Shown one piece after another: positions 1-11,100 of a DNA stretch of 64,000 nucleotides. The translations under genes and the position numbers were made by a program. The stretch is from Filobasidium wieringae (taxonomy: Eukaryota > Basidiomycota > Tremellomycetes > Filobasidiales > Filobasidiaceae). Each line of letters opens with the position of its first letter. Position 1 is the first letter of the stretch. The DNA is taken from NCBI GenBank assembly GCA_001600055.1, contig BCIV01000006.1, positions 868,001 to 932,000 on the forward strand, read 5' to 3'. The notes beneath the pieces were generated by a model. The model saw only the letters and a list, made by a program, of their open reading frames with translations, did no database searches and was not told the origin of the DNA.

Positions 1-696
1 GTTCTTGTATTCCTTGGCAAATGGGGAGAAGTCATGCGCCCGTTTGCTTGAGCTTGGCCAGCATATCATCGCTAGTAAGAAGGTGTGGCTGTGTGGGCTC
101 ATGTGATTCGATCGATATGGAGTGTTATGCTTGACACGACATCACCAGGCAATAAAGAACTCCATATTCTGGTTTAATATGAGAGGTACGAAATACCACT
201 ACTAGCATCTCCTCGCCAAGGGGGATGACCTGCAGATTCTAGATTCCGGCTTGTTGACAAGCTTGTTATCGTACTAGTAGCTCATTGCGTTGTTGCGCAT
301 TTCTTCAAGACAGAGCGGTGATATAAGAAATTTAAGAAAACTGGTTTCTGCAGTGGTATCAAACAACATCTCAACAGTCGAGCTGCAGGATAGTGCTGTA
401 ATCTAATCAATCAGAGATCTCAGAGATCAGAAGAGCCCTGGCGATTCTCGACTGACGCAGACCCAAGAGTATGCGATTCCCAGTTCCATTCATCGATGAA
501 AATGCATATCACGTAAAGGCGGGAGCGTGCGGATGAGCGGGATGTCGAGTGCGGGGTGAGTTGTCCCGAGAATCAACCGAACCCTTCGACCTCGCAACTC
601 GCAACCTCCAGATCTTCAGCTTTCTGTCATTGTGAATTCGTTCTCGGATAGTTCGATCGTATACACACACACACACAGACATCAAGTACGCACACA
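1..696. other. Gene-poor left edge and 5' leader of the FGGY kinase
   Basis: I see no convincing coding exon here; the short open frames have no recognisable family content. The final 60 bases before the kinase start are its likely leader and carry a CA-dinucleotide run. The left part may be the 3' flank of a gene outside the window. Confidence 0.5.
661..677 (+). repeat. (AC)n microsatellite in the leader of the FGGY kinase
   Basis: A run of alternating A and C of about 16 bases ends about 20 bases before the start codon at 697. It is a simple dinucleotide tract, probably transcribed as part of the 5' UTR. Confidence 0.8.
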
Positions 697-3664
697 ATGT
701 CAAACAACACCCAAGAATCTTATTACATCGGGTTCGACGTGTACGTTCCCCTCTATTCCCGTCTCATTCCGACCCAAACGTAATAATCTTTTTCTCTGCA
801 ATCTCCACAGCGGGACAGGGTCTGCCAGAGCCGCTCTGTTGGATGGTAAAGGCAATATCATTGCGGATGCTACCGGTCAGTACAAAGCGTCCGCGATCGT
901 GCATTCGATAGCTGAACAAGAATCATCATCCTACGCCCTTTCTTGAAAACCTCCTTTGACTCCATATCCTTCTGATCAACTGTAGAACCAACCCAGACCT
1001 GGCGGTCCGAATCCGATCATCGGATCTTTGAACAGTCTACAACAGACATCTGGTCCTGTCTCTCCAAATGCTCTCTCCGCGTCCTCTCCCAATCCCACAT
1101 CCCGGCCGAAAAGGTCAAAGGAGTCTCGTTCGATGCTACCTGTTCCTTATGTGTTCTTACGGAGGAGGGGGAACCGATCAGCGTTCAGAAGGAGAAGCTG
1201 GGGGAGAGGGGGGAGAGGAATGTTATTCTCTGGGCAGACCATCGGGCTGAGAAGGAGGCGGAGGGGATCAATAAAACTGGACAAGGCGTGCTTGGGTTTG
1301 TCGGGGGCGTCATGAGCGTGAGTCCTGATCGGGGATAACAAGAGGTTCTCTCGTTCTGATTTGATCTCTGGACGGTTACTCTGCGACTCGTTTGACGAGA
1401 TTAGCTCGAGATGGAAATCCCGAAAACGCTTTGGTTGAAGAATCATATGAAAGAGGAGGACTTTGAGAGATCGTTCTTTTTCGAGCAAGTCGACCTCTAT
1501 CTTTCACCTTGTCGTCTCTCAAAACTGAACTTTATCCCTCCCACGCAACTAGTCTTCCAGATTACCGTAAGCTATCAATCCTTTTATCTTTCCTATCCAG
1601 TACTCGAAAATGACCGACGCTCGCTCGATAGTGACTTACCGCGCGACGGACAGTAAAGCACGTTCGACCTGCTCACTTACTTGTAAATTCTCTTACGTCT
1701 CGCCTGGGGTCAATGTGAAACATTCCGACGGGAAGGAGGAGACCAGTGAGGGTTGGTCTAAAGGGTTCTTGGAACAGATCGGTCAGTCCATTTTCCCATT
1801 TCCTAATCCCTCAAGTATTCAGGAAGACTGATCGTTCGATTTCGTTCGGATTTGGGTAGGACTAGGATCTATCGTTGAGAGGGGCTACGAACAAGTGGGC
1901 GGTCAACCGGGGAAGAACGGGTTGATCCTTACTGCGGGACAACCCGTCGGTCAAGGTCTCACCGAAAAGGCGGCAAAGGATTTCGGACTCTTACCCGGTA
2001 CCCCCGTCGGAAGCGCCGTCATCGACGCCTATGCCGGTTGGGTGGGGACGATCGCTGCGAAATCCGATACGGATAGGTCGACGGGGAGGTTGAAGTTGGA
2101 GGAGAGTAGTCATCGGTTGGCAGCTTGTGCGGGCACTTCGACTTGTCATATCGTTCAGGTGAGTCCGAGGGTAAACGGTCAGCTCTGTGTTCTTTACAGG
2201 GGCTGATGGGATTGGTATGATCGGGGGAACAGAGTGATAAGGGTGTTTTCGTCGATGGGTGAGTTGGACCGTATATCAAGTGGGAAGGTCTGAGACGAAA
2301 AAGACTGACTTCGGTTCGCTTTGAATGGTTCAGTGTTGTACGTCCGACCGGCGGACAAATCGTGTCTGATCCCCCTTTTGTTTCTGACTTTTCGAAACAA
2401 CGTTCGTAGTGGGGTCCTTACCCTAACGCCGTCTTCCCCGGTTGGTGGATGAACGAAGGTGGTCAATCTTCCACCGGACAGGTAAACTCGCCGTTCAGTC
2501 GATTTAATGATCGCATGTCTGATTCTTTCCTTCACGTACAGCTCATCGATTTCGTCCTCACTACCCATCCGGCCGCTGGTAAAGCGGAAGAACTGGCGAA
2601 GGCGAGCGGGAAGGGGTTGTTTGACTTTTTGGAGGAAAAGCTGGAGGAGCTCAAGAAGGAAAGAGGAGCGGCGACTAGTAGTGAGTCGCTGAGTCGCGTA
2701 TCAGACGGACGAGATGAAACGTTGACGTGATGTTTGATGGGTGTAGCTGAACTGTGCAAGCATTTACACTTTTACCCCGATCTAGTGAGTTTTCTGTGCT
2801 CGATTGGTCTTGTTCCAGGGTTCACTGGTCGCTGATACGAAACGTCTGTATAGCATGGTAAGATAGCGACTGACAACAGCTTCTCGTTCCGTGTCAAACT
2901 GAGATATACCGATGCTGCTGATTAGGTAATCGATCGCCTTTGGCGGATGTCAAGATGAAGGGGATGATCACCGGGCTTACCCTTGATAGCGGGGTCAACG
3001 ATCTCGCCATGAAGTTCCACGTCACTCTCGAGGTATGTGGTAGTGACCGTGTCAGACCAAGGGCCCGCCTCTCACCGCGCTCGACGATTTTAGGCTATCG
3101 CTTTGCAGACCAGACATATTCTGGACGAGATGAATTCAAAGGGCCACACGATCGACTCGATCTATATGAGTGGTGCGTACTGCTCGTCATCTTGTAGCGA
3201 TGTCGGCTCACCCACATGAGACGCGCGCACAGGTTCTCAAGCCAAGAACAAGCCTTTGATGCAACTATTGGCTTCCGTTTGTAACGTCACCGTCCTCATC
3301 CCACCTCACCCCTCCGCTGCGGTAGTTATGGGAGCTGCGATGATGGGTAAATGCGCTGCCAACATCTCCGAAAAGCGAAAGGGAGAACCCATCACGACCC
3401 AGGACCAGTCCATTGATTCAGGACGAGAATTGAACAGCGAACTTTGGGACGTCATGGTAAGTCGCGCTTGAATTGAGCGGGTCCCGCTGTACGATCACTC
3501 ACCCTGGTCGATTACAACAGGCTGAGATGACCCCTGACGCAACCGCTGTCAAGCCGGATGCCACCGACTACGAGCAGAAACTATTGACCGCTAAATACAA
3601 GATCTTTAGAGAATCCATCGAGATTCAGAGGAGGTGGCGGGAAGAGATCGACGCGATCGCGTAG
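697..3664 (+). CDS. FGGY-family carbohydrate kinase (D-ribulokinase type)
   Basis: Predicted ATP-dependent sugar kinase of the FGGY family, in the subgroup of human FGGY and yeast YDR109C, which phosphorylate D-ribulose in the cytosol. Start chosen at the ATG at 697, giving MSNNTQESYYIGFDV, then after a short intron GTGSARAALLDGKGN, the N-terminal phosphate-binding segment of the actin-like ATPase fold. Downstream are GTSTCHIVQ, FPGWWMNEGGQSSTGQ and HGNRSPLAD, typical FGGY C-terminal lobe motifs, and SGSQAKNKPLMQLLA with PPHPSAAVVMGAAMMG near the end. About ten short introns break the frame, so the coordinates are outer bounds. The last exon ends in a basic/acidic helix with the stop at 3662-3664. 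The next stretch on the same strand is unresolved; the next clear gene, eIF6, runs toward it. Family assignment is firm; the substrate is inferred. Confidence 0.9.
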
Positions 3665-3886
3665 GGACTTGAAATTATGACGAGTACGCTGTATAGGATA
3701 GATTTTAAGGAGGTCCATCAAGGGTTCATTGCATTGCGTGTATGACGAGCATTGTTACTGCGTGTTGATGGTGTAAAGTTCGGATGATCACCCCTCGCTC
3801 CTGCGTTGCTGGCCGGAGAACCCAGCAGTCTGTATCGCCTCGTTGTTCAGGACATCTATCGTGACTATTTCGTCACCTCGGAGTCC

Positions 3887-4700
3887 ATGAGTCCCAAAGA
3901 AGTTTGCAAAAGTTGGATCCACCATAAGGCGCCGAGATTGGTTGGTCTCCATGTGCGACGAGGGGGTATGTGCCACCAAGCGATCATGGTGTGCGCTATA
4001 GCAATATGAAAGTAGGGGTTAGCAATGCTACAAAAGAAGCTCGTCCTTTGGTCAAGACCCAAATAACCCCAAAAGTGGAAAGAAAGGGCCAGACATCACG
4101 CACGTCTTGAGGGATATGGCCTCAATGAACATTTGGATGCAAAGTAATGTCACCGCTTGGTCTTCTCGTCATTTCAGTGTTGTTGTCAATCTCACCAAGG
4201 ACAAAGACATTGATATGATTGCGGCCGTGTTCCAGAGAGAAATCAAAGAGTCTCACAAGCGTCAATGTGAGAGCTCGCCCGAGGTGTATAAGCAATCAAT
4301 CAGCCAGCAACGGGACCGACCAGGACTACATCTGAAAGGTACAGTCGACTCATTTGTCAAGGAGTATGGAGAACAGGTCCAGCTTGCGCTAGATAATTCG
4401 GAGCTTATGGAACTCGTCCCAAAGACCATCGCCTCTGGAGGACATGCGGCTTACAATCCCCGCTATTTCGTACGCAAGCTCAACAAGCATGATCGTCCAA
4501 TTGATGGAAGTCTCGACACGACTCGGGTGGAAGGAAGGGGAAACAGCGACTCATGCAAAAGACTACTCCACAATCTACCGTATCGCAACCCAAAATCATG
4601 TTTTCCAGCTATAAAATCTCTAGACCACTCAACTGTGGAACTTTGGATCTGTGACAGCGCTCCGAGGCCGCTTCAGGAACGTGATGGCCATGTTCGCTAG
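3887..4700 (+). CDS. Hypothetical protein, unresolved exon structure
   Basis: Two open stretches with coding-like composition but no family I recognise. One (3806-3965) includes MSPKEVCKSWIHHKAPRLVG; the other (4023-4700) includes VVVNLTKDKDIDMIAAVFQ and VDSFVKEYGEQVQLALDNSE, with a mix of charged and hydrophobic residues that looks genuine. The first possible ATG is at 3887. A canonical donor at 3966 and acceptor at 4022 do not join the two stretches in phase, so either another splice site is used or the locus is degenerate. The open frame ends at 4700, before a CAT repeat. A further frame at 4808-5104 may be a last exon or unrelated. This could be a real lineage-specific gene or a decayed one. 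Confidence 0.3.
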
Positions 4701-4768
4701 AGGCGCGCCAGACGAGCGACATACACATCAGTGGCGATGTCAATGTCAGGGGTCTATTCTCTTTTGAG

Positions 4769-4798
4769 CTCATCATCATCATCATCATCATCATCATC
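4769..4798 (+). repeat. (CAT)n trinucleotide repeat
   Basis: About nine tandem CAT/ATC units. On the opposite strand they read as a methionine run, which is not a real protein. The repeat sits between two unresolved open stretches. Confidence 0.85.
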
Positions 4799-4807
4799 GC
4801 TCACTCG

Positions 4808-5104
4808 ATGAAAACTATTCTAGTGAGAGCTAACATGAACGGGATCCTAAAGAGGAAGGATCTACGTCACCCACATCTGTATCCAGCAATCTTCCTGGTG
4901 GACATTGATCTACCTCTATCTTTGAAGACCGTCGATGACGCCAACAATATTTTTCCGAATATCCTTATTCCACTATTCCTAGTTCTTCAGAACGAATTCG
5001 ATGCTTCTGGGAAAGAGGGAGGAAAGGATTTGCAGTGCATCACACCGTTCTTGGTGGAGGAGGACAGGCTGAGCTGTTATTGCTATGATCCTCGTAAAGG
5101 GTGA
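4808..5104 (+). other. Open stretch of 98 codons, possible terminal exon
   Basis: An ATG-initiated open frame containing LYPAIFLVDIDLPLSL and FPNILIPLFLVLQNEF. No family is recognised. It may be a terminal exon of the unresolved locus to its left, a short gene, or chance. It is listed because the composition is less skewed than nearby shadow frames. Confidence 0.2.
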
Positions 5105-5543
5105 TGGAACGATTTTCTGTTTCCTGACGTCACTCCTCTAGAGTTGTGATAGTGTCCTGAACATCTTCGATCTGGCCTTGTCAAACACGCGACTCCAAAT
5201 AATAATATGAAGGGAGATCGCTCGGTGACTTCGCATAAAGCTCGTGAACAGAAAGATCACCTCAAGGACAAACGTCTCCCCATCTCTCACCCCACATCCT
5301 CAGTCACTGACTGATGATCATTTCCCCTTTAAGTATGATCCATATATATTCAGCAAGCCCAATCGGACTCATACAAAAAAAAGAAAACCAAAAAAAAATC
5401 GAAAAAAAGAGAGAGCAAGCGAGCGGGTAGGATGAATGAGTAGGGTTGTAGATAGGTAGATAGGCAGGCGAGGAGAGGCGATTTAGGTGGTGAATGCCTT
5501 TTTATTTTTTTGGAGGACCAGGTGCGAGCGGGATGATAACCGT
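5105..5543. other. Intergenic; 3' flank of eIF6 with an A-rich tract
   Basis: No coding exon is evident. Around 5375-5410 lie several runs of five to nine A (U-rich when read as eIF6 RNA, which is transcribed leftward), a plausible 3' UTR or polyadenylation neighbourhood for that gene. Confidence 0.5.
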
Positions 5544-6510
5544 TTAAGCGTAGGATTCCAAGAGAGAGTCTCTCATTTCCGAGATGACCGCGCTCTGAGT
5601 CTGTCCCGCGAGTCCTACAAGATCCGACCAAAGTGTGTTCGGGTCAGTGGGAAGATCAAAGAGATTCAGGGATGGTTTATGAAACGTACGGAAGGTGGCC
5701 TCGATGACACTAATCTCGGTAGCGGTGGTGTCCAATCCGGCGAAGGCGCACCAATCGTTGACGACTAGTCCGGCACCGATCACGTCTGATCCTCGGTTGA
5801 CGGTTCCAGCGACGAGTGGAACTTGGAGTAGGGAAGATAATTCGTCTTGCTCCGATCGAGAGGTTTTGGGGTGTACCAATCCTCCCTGGGTGGAATGAAA
5901 CGAGGTCGTATTAGCGAATGAAATATGAGCGGTGGGACCTTGACAGGCCGACTCACCTGGTTCGACAAGGAACAATAGCTCCCTACGAGTACGTTCCCGG
6001 CTACGGTCTGCCTAAACACCTCGACCTTCAAGACGTCGGCGATGATCTCTTCCGTCTCGCGATCCAAATCGGGGTGCACGAGAGCGACATAATCGTTACA
6101 AACGATAACGTTTCCCAGCGCAGAAAGTCTCTCCTCTACCCTCTGAAGCGCTACCTCGGCAGGGAGGGAATTTCGGAGATGTTGGAGTTCTTGATCGGTG
6201 GTGGTGCTGGGGACGAGGAGACCGTGACGGTTTCCAGCGCAGAGTCGACCGATGATACGGGTTCCGGCGATGGTGGTGTGGATGACGGGGATGACGTCCT
6301 GAAGTTCAGCTTCGAAGACGGAATAGAAGTTGGAGGAGGAGGCGAGGGCGGTGAGACAGTAACTGAGTTGAGTCGGTGGGTAGGTGGAGCGGGACGAGAG
6401 ATTTCAGTCGGGTGATGAGCCTAGAGTACGTTGGTAGAGACTTACGAGTTGGTCAACTTGGAGAAGACTCCGATGTCGGAAGAGTTTTCGAATTGAGCAC
6501 GGACAGCCAT
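5544..6510 (-). CDS. TIF6: Eukaryotic translation initiation factor 6 (60S anti-association factor)
   Basis: eIF6/Tif6 binds the 60S ribosomal subunit, prevents early joining with 40S and is needed for 60S biogenesis in the nucleolus. Four exons reconstruct a full-length protein of about 245 residues. It begins [19 protein letters not shown] (ATG at 6510), continues with [92 protein letters not shown] and [19 protein letters not shown], and ends [15 protein letters not shown]. These are hallmarks of the five-fold pseudosymmetric eIF6 fold. All three introns are GT..AG; the last (5615-5689) is 75 nt, a multiple of three and free of stops. Confidence 0.97.
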
Positions 6511-7105
6511 AGTAAAGCAGTTATTTGGATGTAGTGTGGTGTGTGGCTGTTATTTGTATTAGGTGATGAAGATTCTTTGATATAGATCAAAGTTTTGCGC
6601 TGGAAATGGACGGCCGAGGTCAGTTTTTTCTTCGTCGAGATTGTATATAAGTAATACTACTGTGCCACTCACTTTGCTTTATCTGTTTGTTACGGATCCG
6701 ATGATTTGAATCTATCGAGAAGAGGTCAAAGGTGAATGAAATGCTGTTGCAGAGTCGAAATCGCCTCGATCAAAGGTTCGAGCGAAATTCGAGTTTACGA
6801 TTACGCGATGTCCACCTCACTTCGGAACCGCAACTGCTAGAAGCGAGTCATTCAAGGCCACGTCATAGGCGAATGAAGCTTATCAAACAAAAGCTAGAGA
6901 TGGCGTACGGTAGAAACTGCCTGAACCTGTTTCTGTGTGACGCGCAGATCTCAAATATCAACAATCGCAATTGTCAGCTACAACGTACAACAGCGACTTG
7001 AGCTACTCACACCTTCACCTTACTTGCAACTTGTTACCTCTACACACATACGCACGTACACACCTCTCTCGAACCTACCACCCACACAAACCACAACCTT
7101 CCACA
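6511..7105. other. Divergent intergenic region between eIF6 and the orphan 150-residue gene
   Basis: About 600 bases shared as upstream sequence by two divergently transcribed genes. No coding exon is recognised. The last 100 bases before 7106 are rich in C, A and T with few G, like a fungal 5' leader. Confidence 0.5.
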
Positions 7106-7788
7106 ATGAACCCATTCCTCGAAAACGCTCACAATTCTTCAAACCTCACCCCGTCAGCTTCCAAGACGACCCGTAACCCATCCCCCATCATCTCTCCCAT
7201 GCACGATCCTCGTCAAAAAAAGGCAGTAGTTCAAGTCCCTAGCAGAGTATTGGGTGTCGTTCATCGTGAGTCCCGCTCGATTCGTCCGAGGCCTTTTTTC
7301 CGTTTACTGAACGGACATACCTTTCGAATCGTTCAGCCAACCCAATCATCCCCGGTCAAACCGCTGCTAATTCCACAGCTGAACAACCGTACCAACCCGG
7401 TCTAGGTCAGAAAGCTCTCCTCGCCAAGAGATTTGCTAAAGCCAAGTATGTCGCCCTGCATGCACTAGATCTCCCTTGTCAAACTGTCGAAACTTACTCA
7501 CTTCCTCCCCCTTTGAATGGTAATTAGCAAACCTTCCTTGGTCTCCCCAACCGATCAAATGCAATCCCCCTGTTCCCAAAAACTAGCTGGAGCGAAGAAG
7601 AGGCATTTCGTAAAGTACGTTTTCGCCCTTCGATTTCATCTCCCTTTAATCCGTATCCCACCGCTCACCTCTCTCTCGTCCGAACAAACAGGGGAAAACC
7701 AGTATCCCTCGCATCTTCCTTCTTAGCGGCCGCTCAGAGCCCGGCTAGTAAACGTAGGGGGGACGAGGAGAACGAGAACCTTTCCTGA
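7106..7788 (+). CDS. Orphan small protein (150 residues, four exons)
   Basis: Unrecognised protein. Four exons (7106-7265, 7337-7445, 7528-7614, 7692-7788) join in phase through canonical GT..AG introns to a 150-residue frame, which supports a real gene. The N-terminal half is Ser/Asn/Pro-rich (MNPFLENAHNSSNLTPSAS). The middle has a basic helix-like block, GLGQKALLAKRFAKAN. The C-terminus has AGAKKRHFVKGKPVSL, ASKRRGDEENENLS and the stop. It looks like an intrinsically disordered, probably nuclear basic protein with a short acidic tail. I see no catalytic motif, signal peptide or membrane segment, and infer no function. Confidence 0.7.
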
Positions 7789-8174
7789 GCCAAGGCCGGC
7801 AGGGATGAGGATGGTGGAATTCTGTATCTTTACATTTTCGTCGGATCTCTTGTTTCCTTGAAAGGGGGACGGACGATCCTTGTTTTCTTCTTGTTGTTTT
7901 GCGTTCTTGCTTGCTGTTTGTAATTTTAGTAACGACTTTCTGTTCGGTTGCGGGTCATGATTTGTGGTGATACATATACGTTCATTCCACTTGTCACTTG
8001 TTTTTCCTGCTTGAACTCAATCCTGTTCGATTTCGACCGATTGATACTTCTTCTGGGTGGCAGGTGTGTTCATGATCATTCAGTGAGATACAAAAACAAG
8101 ACATCTAGTGGTGATCGTTGGATACAATGATTGAATTGTCACTAATTATACTTCCTCACTCGGTCCCTGATCGT
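7789..8174. other. Convergent intergenic region
   Basis: 3' flanks of two convergent genes. It contains T-rich stretches (for example around 7870-7930) consistent with 3' UTR sequence. No exon is recognised. Confidence 0.5.
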
Positions 8175-11100
8175 TCATTTCTTCTTCCCTTCCTTCCCAC
8201 TCGAATGCATACTCTTCGCCAACGCCGAACCTTTCACAGCGAGCATATCCGCTCGTTTGATATCCGCATCGAACTCCCTCGGTACCCAGAGCCCCATGAC
8301 GTCCATCCCTCCGTACAAACGTGACAACCTGACCGCTTCCACTTGAATGAGCGCGAGAAGGTTGACCGTACGTGGATCAGGAGGAGCCCCCTGTCGAGCG
8401 TTGGAGAGGAATCTGAGACTCTCCGTAGCGTCGGTGGTGAAGACGATGCGCTTGTAGCCCTGAGCGGTTTGAAGTTCTTTCCCATCCTCGCTCTCCAGGA
8501 GAGCCCGTGTCATTCGGACGGCCCAGAGGACGGTGGCTAGTTCAGCCTCGACCGAACCTCTCATGGTCGTACCGAGCGAAATCGCTTGTCCTTCAGACAC
8601 AGGCGTTTTGATGACGATTCCACCACCTGCATAGCCTCGAGGACCGGATTTACGGGAAAGTCCCATTTGGGAATCACGGTAAGATCCATCACTGTAGATG
8701 ATCAGGGTCGGATCGGAGCTGTTGGTCGCGTGGTGGTACGCCTTGTAAGCTTGTTTACGTGCCCAATCGGCATTGATCATCCCACTTCGGGTGGTCCAGT
8801 GGTTGAAGTGCCAATTGATCCGAAGTAGGTCTTCCACCAGGTTCACTTGACTGATCGCAGTATCTTGGTAGATGACCTGTTTACTCAAATCCGCCGGTAA
8901 AAGCGCGGATCCAGATGCTCGATGGATGAATTCTCGGTGCGCAAGCAGTTCGGGATGTTGTTCAGCTGAGCTCCTAGCCAACTCTTCCTCAACTATAGTG
9001 CAAAAACATGTTCAGGAGGATCATCAACTCAGACACCGCTCTTACTCACGCGCATCACCATAGTCCAGACGATTTCGAGCCAAGCTGACAAACAGTCGTT
9101 GCACACGACCTTTTCGAGCGCTATCAAGGTGTGATCGCAGGACGGTCGATTCCGTAGTGACAGGTGTATGCAGTTGAGGTGCTGGCAAGGCGAGATACAC
9201 GTCAACGTTCGTTGTACTCGGCAAACAGGATACAATGTGTGCTTACAAATCTCTTGAGTTTCAGTAACAACCGCTGGCGTCCTTTTGGTAGCTCCCAGCA
9301 AACTTGTCAATGCCGATTTGATGGATTCTGTTAGACCGGAGAACCCTAGTTCGAATGGCAAAACGCGATTTAGTCAGCATGAGCCCTCAGCAGACCACGG
9401 ACGCAACGCTTACATCCAGTAGACTTGCTCTTCACGACGGCAGGTTTCGCTTGACTGTCCGTTGCCGGCGCCTCCTGAGCAACTGCTGAGGACGATGGCT
9501 TCGGTTGCAGTACCTCTGCTTGAGTGTCGTTCAGCGGCTTAGCTGGAATATAGTCGGTGACAGTATCGGCTGCTTTCTTCACCAACTTCTCCGCCTGGGA
9601 ATCTCCAGTTTCTATGGCTTCGGCGGCCGCCTCAACAGCCTTTTTCGCTCGTACGTATTTTGGATGGCGTAGTACCTGAATGATTGGCTCTTGCTCGGAA
9701 ACCGCAACCGTATTGCTAGGCAAAGACGCTTCGCGCTTGACTTCGGGCGGAGCAATGGCTATCTCACTGGGAGCTCCCATTTGACCTAATGCATTGAGGG
9801 CTTGTACTGTTCGGACATGAAGGTGAGTCTCAGGAAGCCCAATCTGGTCGGATAACATGGCAAGACTCACACCGTAGCTTTGCTTCTACGCGGGTCAACT
9901 TGGCGAGGCGGACTCGTCGCTCCCTCTCAGCCACTGCTTCGTAACCACGAGGCGTGTCTTGTCCAAGTTCTCCCTCGATAGCCTCGATCCCGATATGGCC
10001 AAGTTCCCCATCCATGTCAGATATAGGGTGTTCGAGGGTATCACTGGTCCCAGGTATCAGATCATTGTCAACTATGCTTTTGGCTTGCTTGCGTCTGACA
10101 GTCCGTGCTCTGACTTTGATACCTACGCGGTCAGCGTAACGGCTGCTCCTGACAAGACCACGTCGACGAGGAGCCCTCGTCGATACAGACCGGCCGATCA
10201 CTGTCTCAGCGACAGAAGCCATTTCAGTCTTGGGTACGGACGCGTTCCCTTCTTGCCGGCTGTTCATCCGGTCCCATTGCGCTCGCTCACTGGCCGAGAG
10301 GGTTTTGATGTGATATCTCATCATGTTTTGCAAGTACACAGAGAGCACCTCGATATCAGTCTGGCTCAAATTCTCTATCTGCTGATATCTTTTTCGGAGT
10401 CCCCGCATATGTGGCCTGCGGCCCGTAAACGCAGCGAGTTGGGAAATTTGTTTCCCCAAAGAAGAAATTGCTTCGTTTTGGTGAGCCTTCAGAACGTTGA
10501 CAAAGTCATTTCGTTCAGGACGAAGCGCTCTATTCTTGGCAAGACCTGCTGGTGATGTATCCGAGTCCGTTTGCTCACTGGTGCGTGAAGGTGTTGAAAC
10601 ACGTGTATCACCCGCAGACAACGAAACGGCGTCTCTTGGCGTGGTCATAGATGCGCTGCCAGTCTGATTATTCACACCGTCTGGTGGCAGAGGCATCGTT
10701 GTACGAGAAGGCAGAAACAAGCTTTGTAGCTTGACCGTACGAGAGGCCACCCAACCTTTCCATACTGGAACCATCTCTGAGTCTAACTCTGATTCAGCTT
10801 GGTTGATACTCTCGAGCAGACCTGCTTTGACGCGCAAGCGACTTATCTCATCTAAACGATAGATTTGACCGGATTGGCTGTTGGCGGTCAGATCGTAGAC
10901 AGCCAGGAGGAAAGCCTTGCTTGTGGCGCTGATCCCTACTCGCCTGACGATTTTCCTATACCGCTGGGACATTTCCACCAGTTGTTCATCATTCTCCTTG
11001 AATCCGATGTGTACCAAACGGTTTATAAGGCTCAGCGATGGGTCGCGAAGCCGCTGTCTATGCGTCATTAGTCTTGATAGCCTCTTCACACGAAGTTGTG

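Noticed and set aside
4609..4797. Frame starting with nine methionines
   Set aside because: The methionines come from the (CAT)n repeat read on the opposite strand.
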